Shown here: positions 16,560 through 24,866 of the stretch, in pieces | How the letters are laid out: each line of letters starts with the position of its first letter | Position numbering within the stretch: the first letter of the stretch is position 1 | DNA from: RSA11 sp036564135 | GTDB taxonomy: Bacteria > Actinomycetota > Thermoleophilia > Solirubrobacterales > 70-9 | DNA: 38,843 nt | NCBI GenBank assembly: GCA_036564135.1 | Contig: DATCLC010000026.1 | Span: 1 to 38,843 of the forward strand | Direction of reading: 5' to 3' | Position numbers and translations under genes: made by a program | Notes under the pieces: model-generated | What the model was told of the DNA's origin: nothing | Seen by the model: the letters and a program-made list of their open reading frames with translations, nothing else | Databases searched by the model: none

Positions 16560-16711
16560 GTTTCTGGTCCCACAGACGAGAAAAGTCGACCACGGCGCGC
16601 GATCCCGGCCGGTGATCGAGTTTCCTAGTCCAGGAGACCAGAAAAGTCGAGCGCCGGCGGTTGGTCGGGATCGTGATCGAGGTTTCTAGTCAGGAGGCCC
16701 AGAAAAGTCGA
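16551..16711 (+). repeat. Three palindromic repeat units with a 61-bp period
   Basis: Three 39-bp units start at 16551, 16612 and 16673, exactly 61 bp apart. Each begins GTGATCGAG, continues TTTCT or TTTCC, has a variable centre, and ends AGAAAAGTCGA. The ends are inverted relative to each other (GTGATCGA with TCGAxCxC; TTTCTxGTC with GACxAGAAA), so each unit can fold into an imperfect hairpin. The 22-bp spacers are GC-rich and unrelated. It lies in the 377-bp gap between hisA and the small gene before hisF. It looks like a REP/MITE-type intergenic element rather than coding sequence or CRISPR. Confidence 0.75.
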
Positions 16712-16749
16712 TCGCGGGCCGTGGCGGGTGGCGCCTGCGGGCTGGCGGC

Positions 16750-16755
16750 TACTCT
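16750..16755 (+). promoter_or_regulatory. Candidate -10 box for the small gene and hisF
   Basis: TACTCT lies 8 nt before the ATG at 16764, directly after the repeat array. It would restart transcription of the small gene and hisF as a short-leader message after the 377-bp interruption of the operon. Confidence 0.45.
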
Positions 16756-16763
16756 CCGAACCG

Positions 16764-17021
16764 ATGCTCAAGAAGCTCCCGTGGTTCCGCATCCTCGCGA
16801 TCGCCCAGATCGCCTTGGTCGCGCGCCGTCATCTCGCGCTGCTCACGCCCGACGAGCGGACCACGCTCGCGCGGCTCGTGCGGGATTCGAAGGGGCGGCC
16901 GATGCGCAACCTGAGCGCCGATCAGCGCGCTGAGCTGCTGCGGCTGGTGCGCAAGCTCGAGCCCGGCGCCTTCGGGCGCGCGGCGTTCGGCGCGGTTCGC
17001 AACCCGGCCAAGCGGCCCTGA
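16764..17021 (+). CDS. Small basic protein of unknown function in the his operon
   Basis: Hypothetical protein of 85 residues. The N-terminal third (LPWFRILAIAQIALVARRHL) is hydrophobic-amphipathic, followed by a helical, arginine-rich segment with LLTPDERTTLARLVRDSKGR and a second similar stretch LSADQRAELLRLVRKLEP. These two TPDER/SADQR-led helices look like a weak internal repeat. The ATG at 16764 is chosen over an upstream ATG at 16728 because a candidate -10 box lies 8 nt before it. Only 2 bases separate its stop from hisF. It may associate with membrane or nucleic acid; no function is assigned. Confidence 0.7.
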   Translation: MLKKLPWFRILAIAQIALVARRHLALLTPDERTTLARLVRDSKGRPMRNLSADQRAELLRLVRKLEPGAFGRAAFGAVRNPAKRP

Positions 17022-17023
17022 CG

Positions 17024-17790
<767 letters not shown>

Positions 17791-17794
<4 letters not shown>

Positions 17795-18579
17795 GCGCGG
17801 GAGCCGTTCTCGCCCGCGATCACGAGCCGCGCCCCGGCGGCGCGCAGCTCCGCGCGCTCGCGCTCACCCAGCCCGTCGTCCATGACCACGGCGTCGAGCT
17901 CGCTGAGCTCGGCGACGGGCAGCATCGACTGCACGCCGTACTTGGAGGAGTCGATGAGGGCCACGCAGCGTGCCGACGACTCCCGGACGGCCCCGAGGAC
18001 GTCGGCGATGTTGCGCTGCCCGGTGGAGAGGCCCGCCTCGGGCGTGATGCCGAGGGCGGAGATGAAGCTGGTCGCGAACTTGAGCCCGGCGACGAACTCC
18101 ACGGTCCAGCGCCCGCCGATCATCCGCAGGTTCTGGTCCACCTCGCCCGGGGTGACGATCAGGTGCACGTTCTCGTGGTCGAACTCGGCGGCCACAGCGG
18201 GCGAGTTGGTGACGAGGGTGAGCGAGCCGATCGAGCTCGACGCGAGCGCGGCGGCCAGCGCCGCGCACGTCGTCGACGCGTCGATGAAGATCGTCGAGCC
18301 GTCCTCGATCATCCGCACGGCCTCCGCCGCGATCCGCTGCTTGGCGGCCACGTTGCGGCCCCGCCGGTCCGCCCACGCCGAGCGAGACGCCTCGTTCGGC
18401 TGGATCAGCCGCGCGCCGCCGTGGACGCGCTCGACCAACCCCTCCTCGGCGAGCTGGCGCAGGTCGCGGTGGATCGTCGCGGGGGAGACGTCGAGCTCTC
18501 GGGCAAGCTCGCCGACCGCCACCGCGCCCTCGCGCCGCAGCTTGTCCATGATCGACGAGCGCCTGAGCGTGCCCTTCAT
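17791..18579 (-). CDS. DeoR-family transcriptional regulator
   Basis: Repressor-type regulator of 262 residues. The N-terminal winged helix-turn-helix is the DeoR signature (VAVGELARELDVSPATIHRDL near residues 20-40, then GLVERVHGGA). The C-terminal DeoRC sensor fold includes IFIDASTTCAALAAAL and LVTNSPAVAAEF, where sugar phosphates bind in known members. The ATG overlaps the stop of the Tm-1-like gene (ATGA), so both share one message. It probably controls the divergent promoter region 19815-19976 for both arms of the catabolic module. Confidence 0.9.
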
Positions 18580-19814
18580 GACCCACTCGCTGCGTCGCCC
18601 GCGAGCTCGATGAAGCGGCGCGCGACGTAACGCCCGAACTCCGGGTCGTTCACGGGCAAATCGACGCGCTCCACCGGGATCTCGGCAGGCAGCTCCGCCT
18701 CGAGGGTCTCGATCAGGGCCATGTCGGCCTCATGATCCCAGAGGGGTCCGCCCTCGACGTCGATCAGCGAGTAGCCCCGGGTGGGCGCGACGACCACCGC
18801 GGGGCCCTTCGCGCCGGCCAGCCGGTTCGCGATCATCTTCCCGAGCTCGACCATCTCGTCCCGGCTGAGCCGCACCAGCGTCGCCACCGGGTTGTGCTTG
18901 TAGTGCGGCCGCTGGCGCCAGCGCTCGGGGAGCGAGTCGAGCGGCCCCTGATTGAAGAAGTCGGCGCAGCCCAGCGTGATCACCTGCGGGAGCCCCTGCT
19001 GCGCGGCGACCGTCAGGCGCCGCTCGTCGGTCGCGTGCACGCCACCGTGAATGCTGTTGGCGAGCTCGGAGATGCTGAACTCGATCACGCCGGCCAGGGA
19101 CTTCGCCTGGATCAGGTCCTCCATCGCCGGGCCTCCGACGCCGTTCGCGTGGAAGATCACCGGCGCCCAGCCCGCCTCCTCGAGCACGGGGTAGGCGGCC
19201 ATCGTTCCGGGGGTGGTCTGACCCAGCATCGTCACGCCCACGGTCCGCCCGCCGAGCTCAACCACGGGCTGGGAGCCGTCGCGGGCCATGCCGAGTACCG
19301 CGGCCACGGCGTTGTCGAAGACCGCGCGCGAGATCGAGTTGATGCCGAGGATGTCGATGACCGAGTGCATGACCATCACGTCGCGCCGCCCGACGAACGG
19401 CGCGAACGCGCGCGGGCCCGAGGCGCTGGGGGAGACGATCACCTTGGGGACCCCGATCGGCAGCGCCTGCATCGCGGCGGCGCCGATCAGCGCGCCCTCG
19501 GCACCGCCCAGGCAGAGGGCGCCGTGGACCTCGCCGCGCTCGTAGAGATCCCGCAGCAGGTTGCGCAGGCCCTCCTGCATGATCTCGACGGCCGCGCCGC
19601 GGCTCCCCGCGTTCTGGACCTCCTCGAGCTCGCGCCCGGCGGCCCGGGCGACCTCCTCGCGCGGGATGTCCGCCTCGCACCCGGGCTCGCCGAGGACGCC
19701 CGTATCGATTACGAGCGATCGTCCGCCCAGCTCCTGGATGCGCTTGCGCGCGTAATCGATCTCCGCGCCCTTGGTGTCAAGGGTCCCGATCGTCGCGATC
19801 ACAGGCTCGCTCAT
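18576..19814 (-). CDS. Tm-1-like ATP-binding domain protein (UPF0261)
   Basis: Protein of about 412 residues of the UPF0261 family, related to the N-terminal ATP-binding domain of tomato Tm-1. It begins MSEPVIATIGTLDTKGAEID, the family signature; other blocks are LCLGGAEGALIGAAAMQALP near 107-126, VIFHANGVGGPAMEDL, and ATDERRLTVAAQQGLPQVI. The frame runs open far upstream, but GGAGGAGAGG 6 nt before the ATG at 19814 and the conserved N-terminus fix the start. The biochemical role of the family is unsettled. Here it lacks the TIM-barrel partner often found with it and instead pairs with a DeoR regulator. Confidence 0.88.
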   Translation of the reverse strand: MSEPVIATIGTLDTKGAEIDYARKRIQELGGRSLVIDTGVLGEPGCEADIPREEVARAAGRELEEVQNAGSRGAAVEIMQEGLRNLLRDLYERGEVHGALCLGGAEGALIGAAAMQALPIGVPKVIVSPSASGPRAFAPFVGRRDVMVMHSVIDILGINSISRAVFDNAVAAVLGMARDGSQPVVELGGRTVGVTMLGQTTPGTMAAYPVLEEAGWAPVIFHANGVGGPAMEDLIQAKSLAGVIEFSISELANSIHGGVHATDERRLTVAAQQGLPQVITLGCADFFNQGPLDSLPERWRQRPHYKHNPVATLVRLSRDEMVELGKMIANRLAGAKGPAVVVAPTRGYSLIDVEGGPLWDHEADMALIETLEAELPAEIPVERVDLPVNDPEFGRYVARRFIELAGDAASGS

Positions 19815-19849
19815 CGACCACCTCTCCTCCTTCGTGGGGTGCTCAATTA

Positions 19850-19894
19850 TGCAAGAACATGACATCTTCCGCTTGATTTGTGTATTGTCTTGCA
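19850..19894. promoter_or_regulatory. Divergent promoter with inverted-repeat operator candidate
   Basis: The 162-bp divergent gap contains an AT-rich core, rare in this window. TGCAAGAACA at 19850-19859 and TGTCTTGCA at 19886-19894 are inverted half-sites. Between and partly under them lies a plus-strand promoter candidate, ATGACA (19859-19864) and TATTGT (19883-19888), spaced 18 bp. A minus-strand -10-like CATAAT lies at 19847-19852. The layout fits a repressor blocking both directions, most simply the DeoR protein encoded next door. Confidence 0.5.
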
Positions 19895-19976
19895 AGGTTT
19901 TGCGATGGAAACGGCGCAGGCACCGCCCCTGATCCGCGGGTAGGCCGGCCGCCAGGAGGAGCAAAGGAGGAGAGGA

Positions 19977-20867
19977 ATGCATCTGTCCATGCACAACTGG
20001 ATGCGGGCGGAGCCGATCGAGACCACGATCGCCCGGCTCGCCAAGTACGGCTACGAGAGCATCGAGATCAGCGGGGAGCCGTACCAGTACGACACCAAGG
20101 AGGTGCGCCGCTACCTCCAGGAGTACGGGATCCGCTGCTGGGGCTCGATCACGCTGATGGTCGAGGGCCGCAACCTCGTCCAGGGCTCCGAGGAGGGCCG
20201 CGAGAAGACCGTGCAGTACGTCAAGGACACGGTCACGATGGTCAAGGAGCTCGACGGCTACGAGGTCTCGATCGTCCCGGGCGAGGTCGGCAAGGTGAAC
20301 CCCGACTCGACGCCCGAGCAGGAGTGGCAGTGGGCCGTTGAGGGCCTCCGCGAGATCTTCGACCACGCCCAGAAGGAGGGCATCAAGCTCGCGGTCGAGC
20401 CGATCAACCGCTTCGAGACCTACTTCATCTCGCGCGCGGCGCAGGCGCAGGCGCTCGCCGACGCGGTCAGCCCGGAGATCGGCGTCTGCCTCGACACCTT
20501 CCACCTCAACATCGAGGAGGAGGATCCGTACGAGGCCATCCGCCAGGCCGGCGACCGCCTAGTCGACCTGCACGTCGCCGACAACAACCGGATGGCGTGC
20601 GGCATGGGCAGCTACGACTGGAAGCGGATCGTCGAGATCCTCAAGGAGATCGGCTACGACGGCGCGCTCACGGTCGAGTTCGTCGCGCCGATCGACCGCA
20701 CCCCGGCGAACCCGTACCCGAACGCGATCGAGACGGATCCGGTCGACATCACGCCGGAGCAGAAGAAGTTCATCGAGGACCACGGCTCCGACCTGCTGAG
20801 CGAGGAGTTCTACAGCATGCTCGTCGAGAAGTGTGCGCAGACGCTCCTGCCGCTCATCAAGGAGTAG
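19977..20867 (+). CDS. TIM-barrel sugar isomerase/epimerase family protein
   Basis: Metal-dependent epimerase of the AP-endonuclease-2-like barrel family, 296 residues. Expected metal ligands lie on successive strands: Glu in LAVEPINRFE near 138-147, Asp-His in CLDTFHLNIEE near 171-181, His in DLHVADNNR near 198, and Glu in LTVEFVAPI near 236. Relatives include D-tagatose/psicose 3-epimerases, hydroxypyruvate isomerase and keto-acid epimerases. A strong AAGGAGG lies 6 nt before the ATG. First gene of the plus-strand arm of the module; the presence of an oxidase and a cyclic-substrate hydrolase suggests a keto-sugar or keto-acid substrate. Confidence 0.87.
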   Translation: MHLSMHNWMRAEPIETTIARLAKYGYESIEISGEPYQYDTKEVRRYLQEYGIRCWGSITLMVEGRNLVQGSEEGREKTVQYVKDTVTMVKELDGYEVSIVPGEVGKVNPDSTPEQEWQWAVEGLREIFDHAQKEGIKLAVEPINRFETYFISRAAQAQALADAVSPEIGVCLDTFHLNIEEEDPYEAIRQAGDRLVDLHVADNNRMACGMGSYDWKRIVEILKEIGYDGALTVEFVAPIDRTPANPYPNAIETDPVDITPEQKKFIEDHGSDLLSEEFYSMLVEKCAQTLLPLIKE

Positions 20868-20904
20868 GCGTCAGCGTGGGTTTGACTGAGCGAGCGACGA
20901 CGAC

Positions 20905-22317
20905 GTGACTGCAGCCAATCTCGATCGAGCGCTCGGCCGGCTCGGGGGGATTCCCGTGCTGACCGACGAGGCAGCGCGCCGCGAGCGCTCGCTCGACACC
21001 TACTGGAAGGCCATGGCCCTCGCGAAGGCCGGGCGCAACACCGTCGCTGACGTGGTCGTGCAGCCGCGTAGCGCTGAGGAGGTTGCGACGACCCTCGCGA
21101 TCGCCGCGGAGGAAGGCGTGCCCGTGGTTCCCCGAGCCGGTGGCTCGGGGAGCCAGGGTGGCGCCATCCCGGAGCCCGGGGGGATACTGCTCGACCTCAG
21201 CGCCCTCGATCAGATCGAGGACCTGGACGAGCAGGCGCTCACGGTGCGCGCGGGCGCGGGGGTGCCCGGCCTGCGCTTCGAGGAGTGGCTGAACGAGCGC
21301 GGGTACATGTTCCCGCACTACCCGGCCTCGCTTCACCTGGCGCAGGTCGGGGGCTATCTCGCGGCCAAGGGCTCCGGGGTGCTCTCGACCAAGTACGGGA
21401 AGATCGAGGACCTCGTCGCCTCGATGCGGGTGGCGTTGCCGTCCGGCGAGCTGATCGAGACGGTCCCGATCCCGCGGCACGCGGTCGGCCCGGACCTCAA
21501 CCAGCTCTTCATCGGCAGCGAGGGCACGCTGGGCGTCATCACCGACGCCACGCTGCTTTTGCGGCCCAAGCCCGAGCACCGCAGCTTCCGCGCGGTCGGC
21601 TTCGACGATCTCGCCACGGGGGTCGAGGCTGTCCGCAAGGCGCTGCAGGCCGGCTGGCGACCCGCCGCCGTGCGGCTCCACGACCCGGAGGCGACGCGGA
21701 TGAACCTCGCGCGCATCCTCGACGAGGAGGTGGCCGGGGTCAAGCTGATCCTCGTGTTCGACGGGCCGCGCGCCCTCGTCGAGGTCGAGGAGCGCGAGAT
21801 GGTGAAGGCGCTGGTCGACGCGGGCGGCCGCGATGAGGGCCCCGAGCTCGCGCAGGGCTGGTGGGAGAACCGCTTCAAGATGTACTACCCGCCGTTCAAG
21901 CCCGAGCTGCCGCAGGTGTGGGGCACCATCGACCTCGCGGCGACCTTCAGCCGCATCCTGCCGGCCTGGGAGGCGGTCCGCGAGCTCATGCTGCGCGACT
22001 ACTCGCAGTACGGGCTCGTCTTCACGGGTCACTTCTCGCACTGGTACGCCTGGGGCACGATGGTCTACGGCCGCTTCGTGCTGAACGACCCGCCGGACGA
22101 CCTCGACGAGGCGATCCGCATCTACGACGAGATCTGGGCCCGCACTTCGGAGGTGATCCTCCGCGAGGGCGCGGTCATCAACGACCACCACGGGATCGGC
22201 CTCAAGCTCGCCGGCGACCTGCGGGCGCAGTACGGCACGGGGTGGGGCGTGCTCAAGACCATCAAGGGCGCGCTGGATCCCGCCGGGGTGATGAACCCCG
22301 GGAAGCTGGGACTCTGA
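20905..22317 (+). CDS. FAD-dependent oxidase, alkyl-DHAP-synthase-like
   Basis: Flavoprotein of 470 residues with an N-terminal FAD-binding PCMH domain (VPRAGGSGSQGG near 75-86, VGGYLAAKGSGVLSTKYGKI near 149-168, IGSEGTLGVITDATLLLRP near 206-224) and an FAD-oxidase C-terminal domain ending LDPAGVMNPGKLGL. Several blocks parallel alkyldihydroxyacetonephosphate synthase: GPDLNQLFIGSEGTLGVIT, PAAVRLHDPEATR, and the His pair in NDHHGIG near 430, which is catalytic in that enzyme. Glycolate-oxidase or polyol-dehydrogenase activity is equally possible. GTG start, 37 bp after the epimerase stop, without a strong ribosome site. Confidence 0.88.
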   Translation: MTAANLDRALGRLGGIPVLTDEAARRERSLDTYWKAMALAKAGRNTVADVVVQPRSAEEVATTLAIAAEEGVPVVPRAGGSGSQGGAIPEPGGILLDLSALDQIEDLDEQALTVRAGAGVPGLRFEEWLNERGYMFPHYPASLHLAQVGGYLAAKGSGVLSTKYGKIEDLVASMRVALPSGELIETVPIPRHAVGPDLNQLFIGSEGTLGVITDATLLLRPKPEHRSFRAVGFDDLATGVEAVRKALQAGWRPAAVRLHDPEATRMNLARILDEEVAGVKLILVFDGPRALVEVEEREMVKALVDAGGRDEGPELAQGWWENRFKMYYPPFKPELPQVWGTIDLAATFSRILPAWEAVRELMLRDYSQYGLVFTGHFSHWYAWGTMVYGRFVLNDPPDDLDEAIRIYDEIWARTSEVILREGAVINDHHGIGLKLAGDLRAQYGTGWGVLKTIKGALDPAGVMNPGKLGL

Positions 22318-22343
22318 ACGAGGAAGAAGGAAGGAAAGCGTCT

Positions 22344-23198
22344 ATGGACCTACCGACGTACAACCTGGGCAACCTGGCCCCGCCGGACATCAAGGCCTAC
22401 CTCGAGGAGAAGGACATCGTGATGATCCCCATCGCGAGCCTCGAGCAGCACGGGCCGCACCTGCCCCTGCTCACCGACACGATCCAGGCTGAGCAGATCG
22501 CGCACCGGGCGGCCGAGAAGGCCCAGGTCCTCTACACGCCGTCCGTGTGGATGGGCTACTCGCCGCAGCACATGTACGGCGTGGGGGAGGGCACCGGCAC
22601 GATCACGATCCGGCCGCAGGTCCTCCTCGACCTCTACTACGACATCGCCCGGTGCCTTATCCACCACGGGTTCAACAAGCTCGTGTTCGTCAACAACCAC
22701 GGCTCGAACAACAAGATCATCGAGCCGCTTTTGCGGCGCATCCGCTACGACACGGGCGCCTTCGTGGTGATGTCGAAGCTCTTCGCCGAGCGCTACCTGG
22801 CGCTCATCGACGACATCATGGAGAACCCGCCGGAGGAGACCCCGGGCTGGCACTCCAGCGAGCTCGAGACCTCGCAGGTGATGGCGGCGGACGAGTCGCT
22901 GGTGCGCATGGACCGTGCCGTGCACCAGGTGCCCGAGCGCCCGAAGTGGTTCCCGGAGACGTTCATCAAGCCCGACGGTGCGCCCGACGTGGAGTTCCAG
23001 GGCCACCAGTTCTTCGTCTTCGCTACCGACCACGAGGACTTCACTCCGAGCGGGGTTATCGGTAATCCGTTCCGCGCCAGCGCGGAGAAGGGCCGCAAGA
23101 CCTATGAGCGCTACGCCGACCACCTCGCGGCGGCGCTCAAGGAGTTCGAGAAGGTCAAGGTCGAGGTCCACACGCGCGAGTGGCGCGACCTCGTCTAG
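22344..23198 (+). CDS. Creatininase-family amidohydrolase
   Basis: Protein of 284 residues in the creatininase superfamily. Metal-binding residues are visible: Glu and His in IASLEQHGPHLPLLTDT near residues 27-43, Asp in the same block, His in FVNNHGSNNK near 119, and Glu in WHSSELETSQVM near 171. Known members open creatinine, formamide-type rings or, in Thermotoga, a cyclic inositol diketone. The frame is open upstream, but the ATG at 22344 follows an AGGAAGGAAAG ribosome site and starts the conserved sequence. It closes the epimerase-oxidase operon; convergent with the beta-propeller gene. Confidence 0.9.
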   Translation: MDLPTYNLGNLAPPDIKAYLEEKDIVMIPIASLEQHGPHLPLLTDTIQAEQIAHRAAEKAQVLYTPSVWMGYSPQHMYGVGEGTGTITIRPQVLLDLYYDIARCLIHHGFNKLVFVNNHGSNNKIIEPLLRRIRYDTGAFVVMSKLFAERYLALIDDIMENPPEETPGWHSSELETSQVMAADESLVRMDRAVHQVPERPKWFPETFIKPDGAPDVEFQGHQFFVFATDHEDFTPSGVIGNPFRASAEKGRKTYERYADHLAAALKEFEKVKVEVHTREWRDLV

Positions 23199-23235
23199 AG
23201 CTGACGGGTTGACGCGGAGCCGTCGGGGGTTGAGC

Positions 23236-23269
23236 CCGGGCGCCGCGGCCTAGTTGCCGCGGCGCCCGG
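23236..23269. terminator. Bidirectional hairpin between convergent genes
   Basis: A perfect 14-bp inverted repeat (CCGGGCGCCGCGGC and its complement) flanks a 6-base loop, CTAGTT. The loop contains the stop codon of the beta-propeller gene on the minus strand. It lies 38 bp past the creatininase stop. No U-tract follows on either strand, so it may act as an intrinsic-like GC terminator or as mRNA 3'-end protection. Confidence 0.6.
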
Positions 23270-24758
23270 CGCTCGTCCGCTTCTTGGCGGGGCGCCGGTT
23301 CGCCTTGGCCCTGCGCTTCGCCGCCTGACGCCGGGCGCGTTTCCGCCGCACCGCCTGGCGCTCCGCGCGCTTGTTCTGCGCGCGCTGCGCCGCGGGCCGC
23401 TTGCGCGCCGCCCGCGGCTCGGCCGCGGCCTGCTCGGACGCGGGCGGCAGCTCGCCGGCCTCCCTCGCCGCGCGGCGGGCTGCGCGGCGCCGCTCGCGCT
23501 TGGCACGCTCGCGGCGCTGGATGCGCCGCTTGATGCGCTTGTTGGTGAAGGCGCGGATCGTCGAGTACCCGGTGAGGTAGAGGCGCCGGCCGTCGGTGAT
23601 CGCCGGGTTGTACTCGCCCTGCTCGTGCTTGAAGACGACCTTGCCGTCCTTGGCTCGGTAGCCGATCGTGCCCTGCCCGTCGCCGATCACGCCGACGTAA
23701 ACGACCTCGCCGATCACTGACGGGGCGCCGCTCACCTGCCCGCCCGCGTTCTGCTTCCAGCGGAGCCGGCCGGTCTTCGCGTCGAGCGCGTAGAAGTTGT
23801 GGTCGATCGAGCCGATGTACACGGTCGGCGGGGCGCCCTTGGGGTCCGCGACCGCCGGGCCCGAGTAGACCTCGGCGCCGGTGGAGTAGGACCAGGCGAT
23901 CTCGCCGGTGTCCATATCCACGCTGTAGACGCGCGAGTCGATGCTGCCGAAGTACACGCGTCCGTAGGCGACCGCGGGGGTCGAATAGATGCCGCCGCCG
24001 CGTCCGAAGCTCCCGCCGATCGCCTCGCGCATCCACTTCACCTTGCCCGTCTTCGCGTCGATCGCGAAGTACTGGCCCGCGTAATTGCCGCCGTAGACGT
24101 TGCCCTTGCCGAAGGCGAGCGCGCCCTTGACTGCGCCCGCGGTCTTCACCTCCCAGACGAGCGAGCCGTCCTTCGTGTCCATCGCGTAGACGCTGCCGCA
24201 CTCGCAGCCGAAGATCACGTGCTTGCCCTTCCAGACGAGCGGCGACGACTCGCTGCGCCCCGGCAGCTCCTTGCGCCAGATCACCTTGCCGTCGCGGGCG
24301 CGCAGGGCGACGATTTGCCCGGGGTCGAGGTTGACGACGAACAGCCGGCCATCGTGGTAGGCGGGCGCAGAGGCGTTCAGCCTCCCGATCCGCTTCTTCC
24401 ACTTCAGCTTCCCGGTGATCGCGTCGATCGCGTACACGCGGGCGTCGATGTCCTGCACGTACAGGACGTCGTCGACGATGATCGGCGAGAACTCGAGCAG
24501 CTTGCCCGCCTGGAAGCTCCAGTCGGAGCCCCCGTAAGGCGGCCGCACGATCCGCGAGGGGAACGCCTTGATGCGGGCGCCGTTGTAGCCGTAGGTGGGC
24601 CAATTCTGGGTCCGGTCCTTCGGCTTGCGCTTCTTCTTTGTGGGCTCCTGGGCGACGAAGTCGACGTTCGGGTTGGAGACGTCCGGCGGCCGCTTGAGCC
24701 ACTCGTATGCGAGCACGCCAAGGACGACCGCGGCGAGGAGCGAGAAGATTGCGACCAC
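23250..24758 (-). CDS. Membrane-anchored PQQ-type beta-propeller with basic C-terminal tail
   Basis: Protein of 502 residues: an N-terminal membrane segment (about 2-18), a hydrophilic linker, then an eight-bladed-type propeller (about 60-400). Repeated blades have the form VYAIDAITGKLKWKKRIG, VYAMDTKDGSLVWEV and FYALDAKTGRLRWKQ, as in BamB and PQQ-binding-like proteins. After residue 405 comes a tail of almost 100 residues rich in Arg, Lys and Ala. The propeller and tail would lie outside the membrane. GTG start without a ribosome site. The same frame stays open 30 codons upstream (RSWSVRRRT before the membrane segment) without an ordinary start codon, so the true N-terminus is uncertain. 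Confidence 0.82.
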   Translation of the reverse strand: MVAIFSLLAAVVLGVLAYEWLKRPPDVSNPNVDFVAQEPTKKKRKPKDRTQNWPTYGYNGARIKAFPSRIVRPPYGGSDWSFQAGKLLEFSPIIVDDVLYVQDIDARVYAIDAITGKLKWKKRIGRLNASAPAYHDGRLFVVNLDPGQIVALRARDGKVIWRKELPGRSESSPLVWKGKHVIFGCECGSVYAMDTKDGSLVWEVKTAGAVKGALAFGKGNVYGGNYAGQYFAIDAKTGKVKWMREAIGGSFGRGGGIYSTPAVAYGRVYFGSIDSRVYSVDMDTGEIAWSYSTGAEVYSGPAVADPKGAPPTVYIGSIDHNFYALDAKTGRLRWKQNAGGQVSGAPSVIGEVVYVGVIGDGQGTIGYRAKDGKVVFKHEQGEYNPAITDGRRLYLTGYSTIRAFTNKRIKRRIQRRERAKRERRRAARRAAREAGELPPASEQAAAEPRAARKRPAAQRAQNKRAERQAVRRKRARRQAAKRRAKANRRPAKKRTSAGRRGN

Positions 24759-24821
24759 GGTCCGTCGGCGAACGCTCCACGAGCGCCAGGTTTGTAGGAG
24801 CCTGCCGAAGATGGGACGTCC

Positions 24822-24827
24822 ATAGTA
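24822..24827 (-). promoter_or_regulatory. Candidate -10 box for the beta-propeller gene
   Basis: On the minus strand, TACTAT lies about 63 nt before the GTG of the beta-propeller gene in a locally AT-rich patch. TTGACC lies 14 bp further upstream, which is short spacing for a -35. If used, the transcript would start near 24815. Confidence 0.35.
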
Positions 24828-24866
24828 AGGAACCCCGATTCGGTCAAATCAGGCCTCGCGCCCACG

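Noticed and set aside
16352..16573. Minus-strand small ORF of 73 codons over the repeat region
   Set aside because: It is made of repeat sequence and low-complexity proline codons, has no ribosome site and no conserved motif.
16551..16711. CRISPR array
   Set aside because: Only three units, each palindromic and imperfect, with 22-bp GC-rich spacers and no cas genes nearby.
19815..20504. Upstream extension of the UPF0261 frame by about 230 codons
   Set aside because: A strong ribosome site and the family N-terminus place the start at 19814; the extension is antisense to the epimerase gene.
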